Positions 33,544-42,718 of a stretch of DNA of 46,688 nucleotides are shown here, in pieces (the stretch's first letter is position 1; each line of letters begins with the position of its first letter). Where the stretch lies: positions 1-46,688 of the forward strand of contig CAILYC010000016.1 of the NCBI GenBank assembly GCA_903838355.1. Direction: 5' to 3'. The position numbers were made by a program, and so were the translations under genes. The notes beneath the pieces were generated by a model that made no database searches, had not been told where the DNA came from, and saw only the letters and a program-made list of their open reading frames with translations. The stretch comes from an uncultured Burkholderiales bacterium. Its GTDB lineage: Bacteria; Pseudomonadota; Gammaproteobacteria; Burkholderiales; Burkholderiaceae_C.

Positions 33544-34485
33544 ATGCCTGTCTCTTCTCGAACTGTTTTGACCCCCTCCCAACAGCCTGCACCCCATGAG
33601 GCCGTGGGTGTTAAATTCGCCGCCATGGCGGGGACTGGGGAAATCAGGCTCGAATCTCATCATCACTCGCCGGAGCAACTCAAGGGCATTGCTGAGCAAT
33701 GCGTGCTTGAAGTCAAGCGCATTGAAAAAAAATATTCCCGCTACGACCCAAGCAGCATCGTGAGTCGCATCAATGCAGCCAGTGGCCAAGAGTCCGTTGG
33801 CGTGGACGCAGAGACCCAAACCCTCTTGGATTACGCTCAAACCCTGTTTGAGAGCAGCTCGGGGCTTTTTGACATCACCAGTGGCGTGCTCAGGCGCGCT
33901 TGGCACTTTGACCAAAAAATATCCCCCTCCCCCGGCGAGCTCGAAGCCTTGTTGCCATTGGTGTCATGGCGCCGTGTGGAGCGGTTGGGTGAATCCGTTT
34001 ATTTGCCTCTCAAAGGCATGGAAATCGATTTTGGTGGTTTTGGCAAAGAGTATGCCGCCGACCGAGCAGCCCTCGTGCTGCAGCAAGCTGGCATCGAACA
34101 CGGTTTTGTAAACCTCTCAGGTGACATTCGGGTTGTGGGCCCGAAGTTCAGTGGAGAGCCCTACCGCATGGGGATCCAACACCCCCGCGAGCCAAGCCAG
34201 CACCTGGCCTCAATTCCCATTCACCAAGGCGCCTTGGCCACAAGTGGAGACTATGAGCGTTTTTTTGAACTTGAAGGCACGCGCTTTTGCCACATCCTCA
34301 ACCCCAAAACGGGCCATCCCGTTCAGGCGTGGCAAAGCGTGAGTGTCTTGGCGCCTTTGGCCATCGTGGCGGGCAGCTGCAGCACCTGTGCCATGCTTCA
34401 AGAAGAGGCGGGACTGGACTACCTGAACGCAAGTGGGTTTTCCTATTTGGCTGTGGACTCCAAAGGGCAAATTCATAAAAAATAG
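33544..34485 (+). CDS. apbE: ApbE-like FAD:protein FMN transferase homologue
   Basis: A 313-residue ApbE-family protein. ApbE attaches FMN to Thr/Ser of target proteins using FAD and Mg2+. Conserved parts are IDFGGFGKEYAADRA (161-175), ALATSGDYERF (230-240) and ILNPKTGHPV (251-260). There is no signal peptide or lipobox, so it is predicted cytoplasmic, unlike classical ApbE. The segment usually written ADALxTA reads AGSCSTC: Thr281 is kept, but the metal-binding Asp position is Gly277. Activity may therefore differ. No obvious FMN-accepting protein is encoded in the window. Confidence 0.85.
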   Translation: MPVSSRTVLTPSQQPAPHEAVGVKFAAMAGTGEIRLESHHHSPEQLKGIAEQCVLEVKRIEKKYSRYDPSSIVSRINAASGQESVGVDAETQTLLDYAQTLFESSSGLFDITSGVLRRAWHFDQKISPSPGELEALLPLVSWRRVERLGESVYLPLKGMEIDFGGFGKEYAADRAALVLQQAGIEHGFVNLSGDIRVVGPKFSGEPYRMGIQHPREPSQHLASIPIHQGALATSGDYERFFELEGTRFCHILNPKTGHPVQAWQSVSVLAPLAIVAGSCSTCAMLQEEAGLDYLNASGFSYLAVDSKGQIHKK

Positions 34486-34658
34486 CACTCGACTTTTTTG
34501 CAAAGACCGATATCATCCAATCAATGCACAATAAGTCGACAGCCCAAAAGGATTTTCTCAAAACTGGGCGATTTCACCCTCCCCCAACAAGACCCACTTG
34601 ATATCAATTTACAGACACGTGCTAAGGTCAGGATCTTGACATTTTTAGACTATAAGAC

Positions 34659-35378
34659 ATGCCTACACTTTCACTAAGACAGCCACCTTTTAAGCGACTA
34701 TCTTCAGGCCTGAGGACTGGGACGTGCTGGCTGAGCACAGCCTTGCTCGCGGGCCTATTGCTGCAAGCCTCAGTCGCTCAGGCTCAATTTGGCGGAGGCA
34801 TGGGTGGCATGGGTGGAGGTATGGGGCGGCGCGCAATGTCAAGCGCTCAAAGCCGAGAAAGCAGCACACGTGACAGCGCCAAGACCAGTGACCGCACCAG
34901 CAGCGTGGATCAAATTTTGTATCAACTCTCGACCTTGCAAATCGACCTCAAACTGTCTACTGAGCAAGAAGCCAAATGGTTTGAATTCTCTGAAGCGGTT
35001 CGAGCCTATGTGGACGACCAAGTTCGACAAAAATTCAAAGACCAAAACCACCAAAACAACCCCAGTGAAAACACCACAGGCTTGCTCTATTTGTCCAAAT
35101 TGGTGGACAACTCGAGTCATCAATACTCAGACTTGGAAGAAATTGAAGCCAAAGCCAAAGCGTTTTACCCATTGATGAACAATGAACAAAGGGTACTCTT
35201 TGACTTGAGAATGTCTATCGTCGTAACACCCAATGTATTTGGCCTGAGCGTGGGTTACCCCAACACCTTGGGCATGCCCACAACCTACATGGGCCCCAAA
35301 GGCGGAGGCGCAGGCGCAGGCGCAGGCTCTGAATCCATGCCAATCACCGCCACCTCACCAGGAACGCCCGTGAATTGA
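34659..35378 (+). CDS. Exported LTXXQ-like (Spy/CpxP-type) protein
   Basis: A 239-residue predicted periplasmic protein. A hydrophobic signal (STALLAGLLLQASVAQA) ends near residue 44 and is followed by a Gly/Met-rich stretch. LKLSTEQEAKWFEF near residue 103 and LMNNEQRVLFDLRM later match the paired LTXXQ helices of Spy/CpxP-like periplasmic chaperones, which respond to envelope stress or metals. The C-terminus has GGGAGAGAG encoded by a 6-bp repeat. The assignment is by motif only. Confidence 0.7.
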   Translation: MPTLSLRQPPFKRLSSGLRTGTCWLSTALLAGLLLQASVAQAQFGGGMGGMGGGMGRRAMSSAQSRESSTRDSAKTSDRTSSVDQILYQLSTLQIDLKLSTEQEAKWFEFSEAVRAYVDDQVRQKFKDQNHQNNPSENTTGLLYLSKLVDNSSHQYSDLEEIEAKAKAFYPLMNNEQRVLFDLRMSIVVTPNVFGLSVGYPNTLGMPTTYMGPKGGGAGAGAGSESMPITATSPGTPVN

Positions 35379-35472
35379 ATTCGCAAAGAAGGCTCCCAAA
35401 AGTCATTTGCAAAAAGCCCAACATTATCCCTACAATTCATAAGTTCCCTCTACAACACACGACAACCACACC

Positions 35473-35868
35473 ATGACCGCTTATCCCCTTACCGCTTTGG
35501 CGACACTACTTGCTGTTTTGATATTTTTTTGGACGACCATCAAAGTGGGGCAAGCCAGAGGCAAATATGACATCAAGGCGCCTGCCACTTCAGGTCATGA
35601 AATGTTTGACCGCGCCTTCAGGGTGCAGATGAATACCCTGGAAGCCTTGGCCGTCTTTTTGCCTTCACTTTGGATTTACGCCATCACCGTTGGCGACTTG
35701 GGTTCTGGCGTGACCGGCTTGGTTTGGTTTTTGGCCCGCGCCTGGTATGGATTGGCCTATGTGTCAAACCCCAGCAAAAGAGGCCCAGGTTTTGCGATTT
35801 CCATGCTTTGCTCGCTCGGAATGTGGGCTGGGGGCATGTGGGGCTTGGTGAAAATCCTGATGCACTAA
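35473..35868 (+). CDS. MAPEG family membrane protein
   Basis: A 131-residue integral membrane protein with four hydrophobic segments. FDRAFRVQMNTLEALAVFLPSLW is the MAPEG signature (FxRAxRxxxNxxE). Eukaryotic relatives are glutathione transferases and leukotriene synthases; the role of bacterial ones is generally unclear. It converges with the RIO kinase gene, 46 bp away. Confidence 0.9.
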   Translation: MTAYPLTALATLLAVLIFFWTTIKVGQARGKYDIKAPATSGHEMFDRAFRVQMNTLEALAVFLPSLWIYAITVGDLGSGVTGLVWFLARAWYGLAYVSNPSKRGPGFAISMLCSLGMWAGGMWGLVKILMH

Positions 35869-35914
35869 GGACTTCAGGACTTCAGGCCTTGGGCCAAGCG
35901 GCGCAATAAAAAAC

Positions 35915-36772
35915 TCAAAGCTGACGGCGCAAATTCACCACCCGCTCGCGCTTGAGTTGATTCTCCTTGGCGGTTTGATCAATCTCACGCATCAACCCTT
36001 GAAGGTCAACCGGGCGGTGTTTGACCTTGAACAGCCCCGTGAGCTCGGTCTCCACACTGAGCAACCCACGGGCAAACAAATCCCAAATCTCTGGACCGTA
36101 TTGGGTCGAGAGCAATGAGGGCTCAAACTGTCCAAAATATTGACGCAAATTGGTGACATCTCGCAAGAGCATGCGTTGTGCGTGGTTGTTGCCTGCTGCA
36201 TCCACCGCTTGCGGTAAATCGATGATGACAGGACCATCGCTCGCCATCAAAATGTTGAACTCCGACAAGTCTCCGTGAACAACACCAGCACAAAGCATCC
36301 GCACCACTTCCTCGATCAAGGTAGCGTGATGACGAGACGCGTCTTGGGCAGACATTTGAATATCATTGAGCCTAGGGGCAGCATCACCATTGGCGTCGGT
36401 CACCAATTCCATCAAGAGCACGCCCTCGCAAAAATTATGAGGCTTGGGAACCCTTACCCCAGCATCGGCCAAACGATACAGGGCATCGACTTCAGCGCTT
36501 TGCCAGGCGGCCTCTTGCGCTTGACGGCCAAATTTGGTCCCTTTGGCCATGGCACGCGCTTGGCGTGTATTTTTTACTTTGCGGTTTTCCGTGTAGTCCA
36601 CCGCTTGGCGAAAACTGCGCTGCGTCGCTTCTTTGTAGATTTTGGCGCAAAACGTCTCGTCCCTTAATCGAACCACATAGACCATGGCCTCTTTGCCGCT
36701 CATGAGTTGCCTCACGACGGTGTCAATAAAGCCTTCTTCCAGCAAAGGCTCTAATCTGGGGGGAGTTTTCAT
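35915..36772 (-). CDS. RIO-type serine protein kinase
   Basis: A 285-residue atypical kinase of the RIO family. The ATP loop region is MSGKEAMVYVV (24-34), the catalytic lysine is Lys44 in CAKIY, the catalytic loop is HGDLSEFNIL with Asp168 and Asn173, and the metal Asp185 is in IIDLPQAVD. Bacterial RIO kinases of this kind are conserved but their targets are poorly known. Length is normal. It is followed upstream by the DnaJ-domain gene on the same strand after 60 bp. Confidence 0.92.
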   Translation of the reverse strand: MKTPPRLEPLLEEGFIDTVVRQLMSGKEAMVYVVRLRDETFCAKIYKEATQRSFRQAVDYTENRKVKNTRQARAMAKGTKFGRQAQEAAWQSAEVDALYRLADAGVRVPKPHNFCEGVLLMELVTDANGDAAPRLNDIQMSAQDASRHHATLIEEVVRMLCAGVVHGDLSEFNILMASDGPVIIDLPQAVDAAGNNHAQRMLLRDVTNLRQYFGQFEPSLLSTQYGPEIWDLFARGLLSVETELTGLFKVKHRPVDLQGLMREIDQTAKENQLKRERVVNLRRQL

Positions 36773-36832
36773 AAAGGGTATTGTGCACTATTTTTAAGCA
36801 CAACTTCTTGACAAATCTACGTGGCGCAAGTT

Positions 36833-37504
36833 CTAGACAACGGCTTCTTGAAGTCTTCGCAAAATGGTCATTTTTAACGTACTGAAGTTATGGGTGTATT
36901 TTTTCCCTGCATGCTCAAAACTGTAGCTATTGAGCATGCCGTGGTGAACAATGATGGTCTGCTGGAAAAGCTTCTCAAATAGACTCACCAAGTGGCCTTC
37001 ATCAATTTGATTGGCCTCGATTTTCTCAATGAGTTTGCGGGTGAGGTTCACGGCAAATTGAGCCTCATGCTCATTGGGACCATCAGATTCAAAATCAAAG
37101 GCCGACTCACGCTGGTGGTGACTCTTTGCTTGACTTGAAGAAGACCCGGATGGATTTGAATTGGCCTTGCGCTCTGAGTTGGAATTCGATGGGTGAGATT
37201 GCTTGTTGGCCGAAGTGGAGGCGGCAGGGCGTGATGCGGCCGAAGCTGGCTTTGTTGGTGCCTCATTAAAAGGTCTGCGATTCAAGACCTCGTCATAGCG
37301 CTTGCGCAAATTGCGGTCATTGAGCACTTGGTACGCTTCGCTGAACTGGGTCATGATCACCGTTGCATGTTCGGCATTGCTGGGTGACTTGTCAGGATGG
37401 TATTTTTGAGCCAGGGCTTTGTACGCAGCGCGCACGACAATGTCTTCGGCTTCGTAGTGCAGTCCGAGCAATTCGTAGTAGTTCTTTGCCATGGTCACAG
37501 CCAT
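36833..37504 (-). CDS. DnaJ-domain protein
   Basis: A 223-residue J-domain protein. KNYYELLGLHYEAEDIVVRAAYKALAQKYHPDKSP contains the HPD motif (36-38) needed to stimulate Hsp70 ATPase. The middle (about 85-125) is a Ser/Asn/Ala-rich linker without a Gly/Phe region or zinc fingers. The C-terminal about 90 residues form an unrecognised domain (NLTRKLIEKIEANQIDEGHLVSLFEKLF). Start is ATG 37504 or 37492; neither has a clear ribosome-binding site. It is a specialised co-chaperone rather than canonical DnaJ. Confidence 0.88.
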   Translation of the reverse strand: MAVTMAKNYYELLGLHYEAEDIVVRAAYKALAQKYHPDKSPSNAEHATVIMTQFSEAYQVLNDRNLRKRYDEVLNRRPFNEAPTKPASAASRPAASTSANKQSHPSNSNSERKANSNPSGSSSSQAKSHHQRESAFDFESDGPNEHEAQFAVNLTRKLIEKIEANQIDEGHLVSLFEKLFQQTIIVHHGMLNSYSFEHAGKKYTHNFSTLKMTILRRLQEAVV

Positions 37505-37612
37505 TTAAAAAGTGACAAAAATAAAACATTATTGTAGCGTTTTCATATACATAAGTGTTGGAATAAACCCCAATTTATACTTCTTTTTAATTATAATTTT
37601 TCACAACACTCA

Positions 37613-37629
37613 AAGCGATTCAATCGCTT
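37613..37629. repeat. 17-bp palindrome in an AT-rich gap
   Basis: AAGCGATT, one base, AATCGCTT. The one-base centre rules out a normal RNA hairpin loop of full stem length, so a protein-binding site is as likely as a terminator. It lies between the DnaJ-domain gene and the Bug gene in a markedly AT-rich 179-bp stretch. Confidence 0.5.
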
Positions 37630-37683
37630 CAGAATCCAACTCTATTGTGCCCCAGCTATTTCTAATGAAAACAAAGGGCGACT

Positions 37684-38667
37684 TTATTGAGGCGTAATGC
37701 CAGCGTCTTTGATCACCTTGGACCATTTGAGTGTCTCGGTCTCAATGTACTTGGCAAACTCAACTTGCGACATTTGCACAGGATCCACCGCTTCGGACTC
37801 AAATCGCTTGATGATGTCAGGCGATTTTTGAATCGCTGTGAACTCTTTGTACAAACGATCCAAAATGGGCTTAGGGGTCGCAGCAGGCGCCAAAATCCCC
37901 CACCAATTGACCGCCTCATAACCAGGAATTCCAGACTCCGCAATGGTAGGTACATCGGCAAGAGTGGGTGAGCGCTTGGAGCCACCCACACCCAAGGCTT
38001 TGAGCTTGCCACTTTTAATTTGGGGCAAGGTTTGTACCAAGGATCCGAGTATCAACTGGGTGTTGCCGGCCATCACATCCAACATGGCAGGACCGCCGCC
38101 CTTGAAGGGGACATGAACAATGTCAATTTTGGCCATACTCGTGAACAATGCACTGCCCAGGTGCTGAAAACTTCCAATCCCAGCAGAAGCGTAATTGAGG
38201 CTTCCAGGGTGTGCCCTGGCATGGTCAAGAATATCCTTGACCGAATTAAACTTGGAATTGGGTGGTACCGCCAAGACGTTGGGACCCGAGGCCAGCATTG
38301 CCACCGCTGCGAATGCTCGCGCTTGGTCATAGGGCAATTTGTACATCGCCGGGTTCGATGTGAATGCTGAGGAGATAAAGAGCAAGGTGTATCCATCGGG
38401 ATCAGCTTTGGCGACATAATCCGACCCGATCACACCACCGGCACCACCACGGTTGTCGATGATCACGGGCTGCCCAAGTCGCTCCCCCAATTGATTTCCG
38501 ATCAAGCGCCCAACCACATCGTTGCTACCCCCCGTTGGAAAAGGAATGATCAGTTTGAGTGGTCTTGAGGGGTAGGCTTCGGGGGCTGCGAAGGCCCAAA
38601 CACAGCAATACAGGCCCAGTGAGGCCGCGAAAAAATGACGCAATAATTTGAGAAAAAACTCAAGCAT
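37684..38667 (-). CDS. Bug (TctC-type) solute-binding protein
   Basis: A 327-residue periplasmic binding protein with a signal peptide (RHFFAASLGLYCCVWAFA). Landmarks are YPSRPLKLIIPFPTGGSND, DNRGGAGGVIGSDYVAKA and VPFKGGGPAMLDVMAGN. It is the fourth Bug gene in the window and again has no TctAB partner. Confidence 0.92.
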   Translation of the reverse strand: MLEFFLKLLRHFFAASLGLYCCVWAFAAPEAYPSRPLKLIIPFPTGGSNDVVGRLIGNQLGERLGQPVIIDNRGGAGGVIGSDYVAKADPDGYTLLFISSAFTSNPAMYKLPYDQARAFAAVAMLASGPNVLAVPPNSKFNSVKDILDHARAHPGSLNYASAGIGSFQHLGSALFTSMAKIDIVHVPFKGGGPAMLDVMAGNTQLILGSLVQTLPQIKSGKLKALGVGGSKRSPTLADVPTIAESGIPGYEAVNWWGILAPAATPKPILDRLYKEFTAIQKSPDIIKRFESEAVDPVQMSQVEFAKYIETETLKWSKVIKDAGITPQ

Positions 38668-38831
38668 GGATGCCTCGCCGCAACAGGTGATATGAGATTT
38701 TTAGCTTACCTCAAAATCACCTTACAACAAGGCGGTTAATCCCTAGTCGTTCATCTGCAAAGAAACAAACGCTTCATTGGCAACAGCTCAGACAATTGGG
38801 CTTAAAGGTCTTTGTCCAGAGAAGTCTTTTA

Positions 38832-39650
38832 TTAATTGGTAATTTTTGCGGCTTTCACCAACTCTCGAATGTAGTTTTGACGCTGGAGTTGCTGCAATGT
38901 TTGGATCACAACCGCTTTACTCTCCTCGAGCGTAGGAATTTTGAAAGGTCTTTTTTCTTCAACCTTGACCACATACCACCCATTGGGGGTTTGGATGGGC
39001 AAAGCAGAGATATCACCTTCCTTCAAATTGACCATGACAGTCCCCAAAGCAGGGGGGATTTGAGCAGGCAAGACCCACCCCAAAACGCCACCATTGGCCT
39101 TGCTGGGATCGACACTTTTAGACTTCGCCAATTGAGCAAAGTCTGCTCCTTTCTTTAAATCAGCGATGACAGACCTAGCATCGGTTTCGCTTTGCATGAC
39201 GATCACCTTCACCAAATATTGAGTCGCTTCACTGGCCTCACCAATCAGGGACAACTGACGGTCATACTCAGATTTGACCATTTGATCGGTAATGGGGTGA
39301 TTGGACTCAAAGTTCTTGATCAAATAATCAATCAAAAAGTTGTCTTTGACAAAATTCATGCCGTAAACGGCATCAGGTGTTTTATCCAAAGCGAGCTTAC
39401 TCACCTCTTGGAGCATGACTTGGCGGGTGATGAGCTCGTCTTTAACGGCTGTGCGCAGCTGTTCATTGTCTTCAAGGCCATTGGCAACATTGTTTTTAAT
39501 AATTTGTTCGAAATTTTTGGCGTCAACGGCTTTACCGTTGACTGTGGCAACAAAAGGCAAGTTTGAAGCTCTGGAACTTGTTTGCGCTTGAGCTTCTTGA
39601 AAAACGAATAAAGCGCAAATAAGAGACAGCAGTCGAAGGTCGAATTTCAT
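38832..39650 (-). CDS. Periplasmic parvulin-type peptidyl-prolyl isomerase (SurA/PpiC-like)
   Basis: A 272-residue exported isomerase. The signal peptide ends at AQA (residue 22). A SurA-like N-terminal helical region (VNGKAVDAKNFEQ, LITRQVMLQE) is followed by a single parvulin domain, about 140-235, with GADFAQLAKSKSVDPSKANGG and LPIQTPNGWYVVKVEEKRP. In other Burkholderiales such parvulins (for example Bordetella Par27) assist two-partner secretion proteins. Here the gene lies directly beyond the TpsB pseudogene on the same strand, so it may be the surviving part of such a locus. Confidence 0.9.
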   Translation of the reverse strand: MKFDLRLLSLICALFVFQEAQAQTSSRASNLPFVATVNGKAVDAKNFEQIIKNNVANGLEDNEQLRTAVKDELITRQVMLQEVSKLALDKTPDAVYGMNFVKDNFLIDYLIKNFESNHPITDQMVKSEYDRQLSLIGEASEATQYLVKVIVMQSETDARSVIADLKKGADFAQLAKSKSVDPSKANGGVLGWVLPAQIPPALGTVMVNLKEGDISALPIQTPNGWYVVKVEEKRPFKIPTLEESKAVVIQTLQQLQRQNYIRELVKAAKITN

Positions 39651-39872
39651 GATTGAATCATCTCAAGGTAAAAGTGATGCGCAAAGACCCAATACCGGAC
39701 GAAAACATCACGGACACGCTAGCCAAACGACTTATGAAGCAGTCGCCATGGGCTACTTTTTTCGCAAACGGGCTTAAAAGTATAGTCCAATTCTGAATCC
39801 ATGCTTCGTGATGACCTTGACGTGAACCCTGAATTTTTGACGTCATGAAGGTTTCAAACTGAAAGAGGTCGC

Positions 39873-40930
39873 TCAAAAAATCACCTTGGCACTCAACCAA
39901 ACTCTGTTTAATAGAAGTGTTCCATCCGTGTCTACACCCGTGCTCGCATTGACCGAAGGATGGGGTGATATCCTTTTGACCATGGTGAATTTGAGATCAA
40001 AGTCTTACGCACTTTGCCAACTCAGACTCAGGTCTATTCGACGGATAGAAAACGCATTTAAATGCGTCAAGGGCATGCCATTAACGCCTTGATTGCTGTG
40101 ATGGACCACAACATGATCCTAGTCGTAAAAATACGCGATTTGCCTGTCATCACTGGAGCGCTCCATCATTTCAGCGACCAGCATTTGGCCATCACCACCC
40201 CCGCCTTCGTTACTGGGGAATGCTCTCACCCCGTTGGCACCACCGAGATGAATTTTCTCAGAACGGTCCAAATTCTGATTGGCCTTTTGCGCAGTCAAAC
40301 TCAATGTCAACGTAGAATTTTTTGTCGAACTCTGCTGCCGAGTGAGTCCAAAATTGCCTTTGTTGTAAAAGTCTCGACCTGTGCAGTTTGTGCGTCCGTC
40401 ATTTAATTGGGCGAACCCATTCAATTGACGAGTCCACGCGGTAGGCCAAGATTGTAAAAATATCACCCGCTCCTCCAAACTTTATCAACTTCGTTACCGT
40501 CGATTGATAAACTGGCCACACCTATTTCATACTTGGAACTCACGCTGCCATTGGCCTGGTTATTGAACCCTTTGTGTTCTCAAGTATTGCTCCAATGGAG
40601 ATTGTATTTTTGTGCTCGAATGTTCGGGTAAGACCGTTCAAGCCCTGAGGTGATCACAACTCCACTCGACTGCAAGCCAGACAGGTCAACTATCAACTGA
40701 TCATTCAAAAAAGGTCCATGCAGGCCCACTCTTAAACCGTCTGCACCCATGGGCAGTTGATAAGACCTCCGACCATAACGAGAGACTTGGCCCTTGATCA
40801 AATTGACTGTCAGCAAGTCTTCTGTCTTGGAGGGTGAATACAAGTGAGCACTGAACATCGCTCTTTAGCGCCCGCCGATATCACGCCAGCATTGTCCAAG
40901 GTGAAGGAGTTGTTAATGGAAGATTGAGTT
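39873..40930 (-). pseudogene. Decayed two-partner secretion transporter (TpsB, ShlB/FhaC/HecB family)
   Basis: Fragments in order match the C-terminal two thirds of a TpsB outer-membrane transporter: TLDNAG near 40900, then after a frameshift LLTVNLIKGQ and RYGRRSYQLPMGADGLRVG (40858-40580), an in-frame TGA at 40580-40582 followed by EHKGFN and VSSKYEIGVASL, a second frameshift, then NLDRSEKIHLGGANGVRAF (near 40280), YFYD, and after two more stops a normal family ending with DTDGTLLLNRVWL at 39873. POTRA domains are missing. At least two frameshifts and three internal stops make it non-functional. No TpsA partner is present. Confidence 0.82.
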
Positions 40931-40987
40931 TGATGACTCTAAATAGACGGTGGTTTTGAATTTGCCTTATATTGCAACACAGTATCA

Positions 40988-42577
40988 CTAAACTCTCATA
41001 GGCAGCAAGGTTTTACTAAAAAGTGAGTCGCCACCCAGGTCTTTCAAGGTCACAGTCATGGCATGCGATTTAGCATCGATATCAACTTGTCCAAAAAACT
41101 GCATGCCTGTGGACGGCGCAGCATTTTGTTCTTTGGGTGCCTTTTGGTAGACCACTTGAAGGCCAAAGGTGCTGTCTGGTAAATTGGGGCCAAATGCACC
41201 TGCATTGAGAGGTCCTGACACAAACTCCCAAAACGGGTTGAAGTCTGTGAACTGGGCTTTGCTCGGATCGTAGAAATGGGCGGCGGTGTAATGGACATCT
41301 GCAGTGAGCCACACCACATTGTGAATATTGGCTTTTTTGATTTCACTCAAAAGTCGAGCCATCTCTATTTCTCGGCCTTTGGCTTTGCCATTGTCACCAT
41401 TGGCAATGGCCTCCCATTTGTCCAAACCCTCGGGAGTTTTCCCGTCGGGTACTTGCAGGCCGATGGGCATATCTGCCGCAATGACTTTCCAGGTTGCTTT
41501 GGATTTTTGAAGTCCCTCGATCAACCATGCCACTTGGGGCCGACCCATGAAGGCAGATTCTGAGGTTTCTAGGGTTTGTAAATTGGCGCTATTGGGACCA
41601 CGGTAACTGCGCATATCGAGCACAAACATATCCATCAAAGGACCGTGCTGGATATGACGGTAAACACGCTCGGCATCGCTGTTGCCGAATTCACGCATGG
41701 GGGCAAACTCATGGAATGCTTTGGTGGCCCTGGCCACCATCAGGGGAATGCTTTTTTCGGTGTAACGTGGATCTTGTGAGACGTCTTTGGAGTCTGAATA
41801 ATTGTTCATGACTTCATGGTCATCCCATTGCCAGATTTGAGGCACGTCAGCGGCCATTCGGCGCAGGTTCTCGTCCATGAAGTTGTAACGGTAACGACCT
41901 CTAAACTCGTTGAGGTTTTCAGCAACTTTACTCACCTCTTCGGTGACCAAGTTTTCCCAGATGGTGCCGTCAGGCAATTGGACCTCTGCGCTGATGGGGC
42001 CATCTGCGTAAATGTTGTCACCGCTGTGCAAGAAAAAATCGGGATTAACCTTGCGAATTTCGTCATAAATTTTCATCCCACCCCAGGCCTCATTGATCCC
42101 AAAGCCTTGACCCACAGTGTCCCCACTCCAAGCAAAACGGACATCACGCGTAGCCTTGCCCATTGAGGTTTGTGGCAACCTCAAATGACCTCTCATGGCC
42201 TGCGACAGCACCCGCTCGTTGTGCAAGTCTTGCAAGATCACGCGATAAAAGATGTCTTGGCCCTGAGGCAGTTGGGTCAAATCAATGCGACCGGTGAAAT
42301 CAGTGTTGTCGAGCAAATAGTTACCACGCACACGTTTGACGTGGTCAAAGTTGGTCGTTGTCGACCATTCAACCCACATGCGGGCAGCACGGTCACTGCG
42401 GGCCCAAATGATGGCGGAGTCACTGGTGGGATCCCCACTTTGAATACCACTGGGAAACTGGGGACGCATGTTGTCACGCGTGATGATTGCAGGAGCCTGG
42501 GCATAGGCGATGGAAGACAATCCCAGGGTCTGAGAACCCAGCACTGCAGATCTGCATAAAAAATTTCGACGATCCAT
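40988..42577 (-). CDS. phoD: Alkaline phosphatase D (PhoD-like), Tat-exported
   Basis: A predicted phosphodiesterase/phosphomonoesterase of 529 residues. RRNFL near the start and LGLSSIAYAQA form a twin-arginine signal. The N-terminal domain has FPSGIQSGDPTSDSAIIWAR. The metallophosphoesterase core shows FAWSGDT, HSGDNIYADGP, QWDDHEVMNNY and WLTADVHYTAAHF, supplying the Fe3+/Ca2+ ligands. Two adjacent ATGs exist (42580, 42577); AGGAG is better spaced for the second. It lies upstream of the TpsB remnant and alone in its unit. PhoD enzymes are usually under phosphate control, but I see no clear pho box. Confidence 0.92.
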   Translation of the reverse strand: MDRRNFLCRSAVLGSQTLGLSSIAYAQAPAIITRDNMRPQFPSGIQSGDPTSDSAIIWARSDRAARMWVEWSTTTNFDHVKRVRGNYLLDNTDFTGRIDLTQLPQGQDIFYRVILQDLHNERVLSQAMRGHLRLPQTSMGKATRDVRFAWSGDTVGQGFGINEAWGGMKIYDEIRKVNPDFFLHSGDNIYADGPISAEVQLPDGTIWENLVTEEVSKVAENLNEFRGRYRYNFMDENLRRMAADVPQIWQWDDHEVMNNYSDSKDVSQDPRYTEKSIPLMVARATKAFHEFAPMREFGNSDAERVYRHIQHGPLMDMFVLDMRSYRGPNSANLQTLETSESAFMGRPQVAWLIEGLQKSKATWKVIAADMPIGLQVPDGKTPEGLDKWEAIANGDNGKAKGREIEMARLLSEIKKANIHNVVWLTADVHYTAAHFYDPSKAQFTDFNPFWEFVSGPLNAGAFGPNLPDSTFGLQVVYQKAPKEQNAAPSTGMQFFGQVDIDAKSHAMTVTLKDLGGDSLFSKTLLPMRV

Positions 42578-42718
42578 CATGACTCCTAAAACGCAAATAA
42601 TCAAAGCCTGATTGGAGACAAAAATCGTTTCAGAAAAATGACAATTGATCCCTAAGACAGTTCAATTTTAAAAACAAGAGAAAATTGCTAGTTTCCCGTC
42701 CATTGATATGGCATTTTT

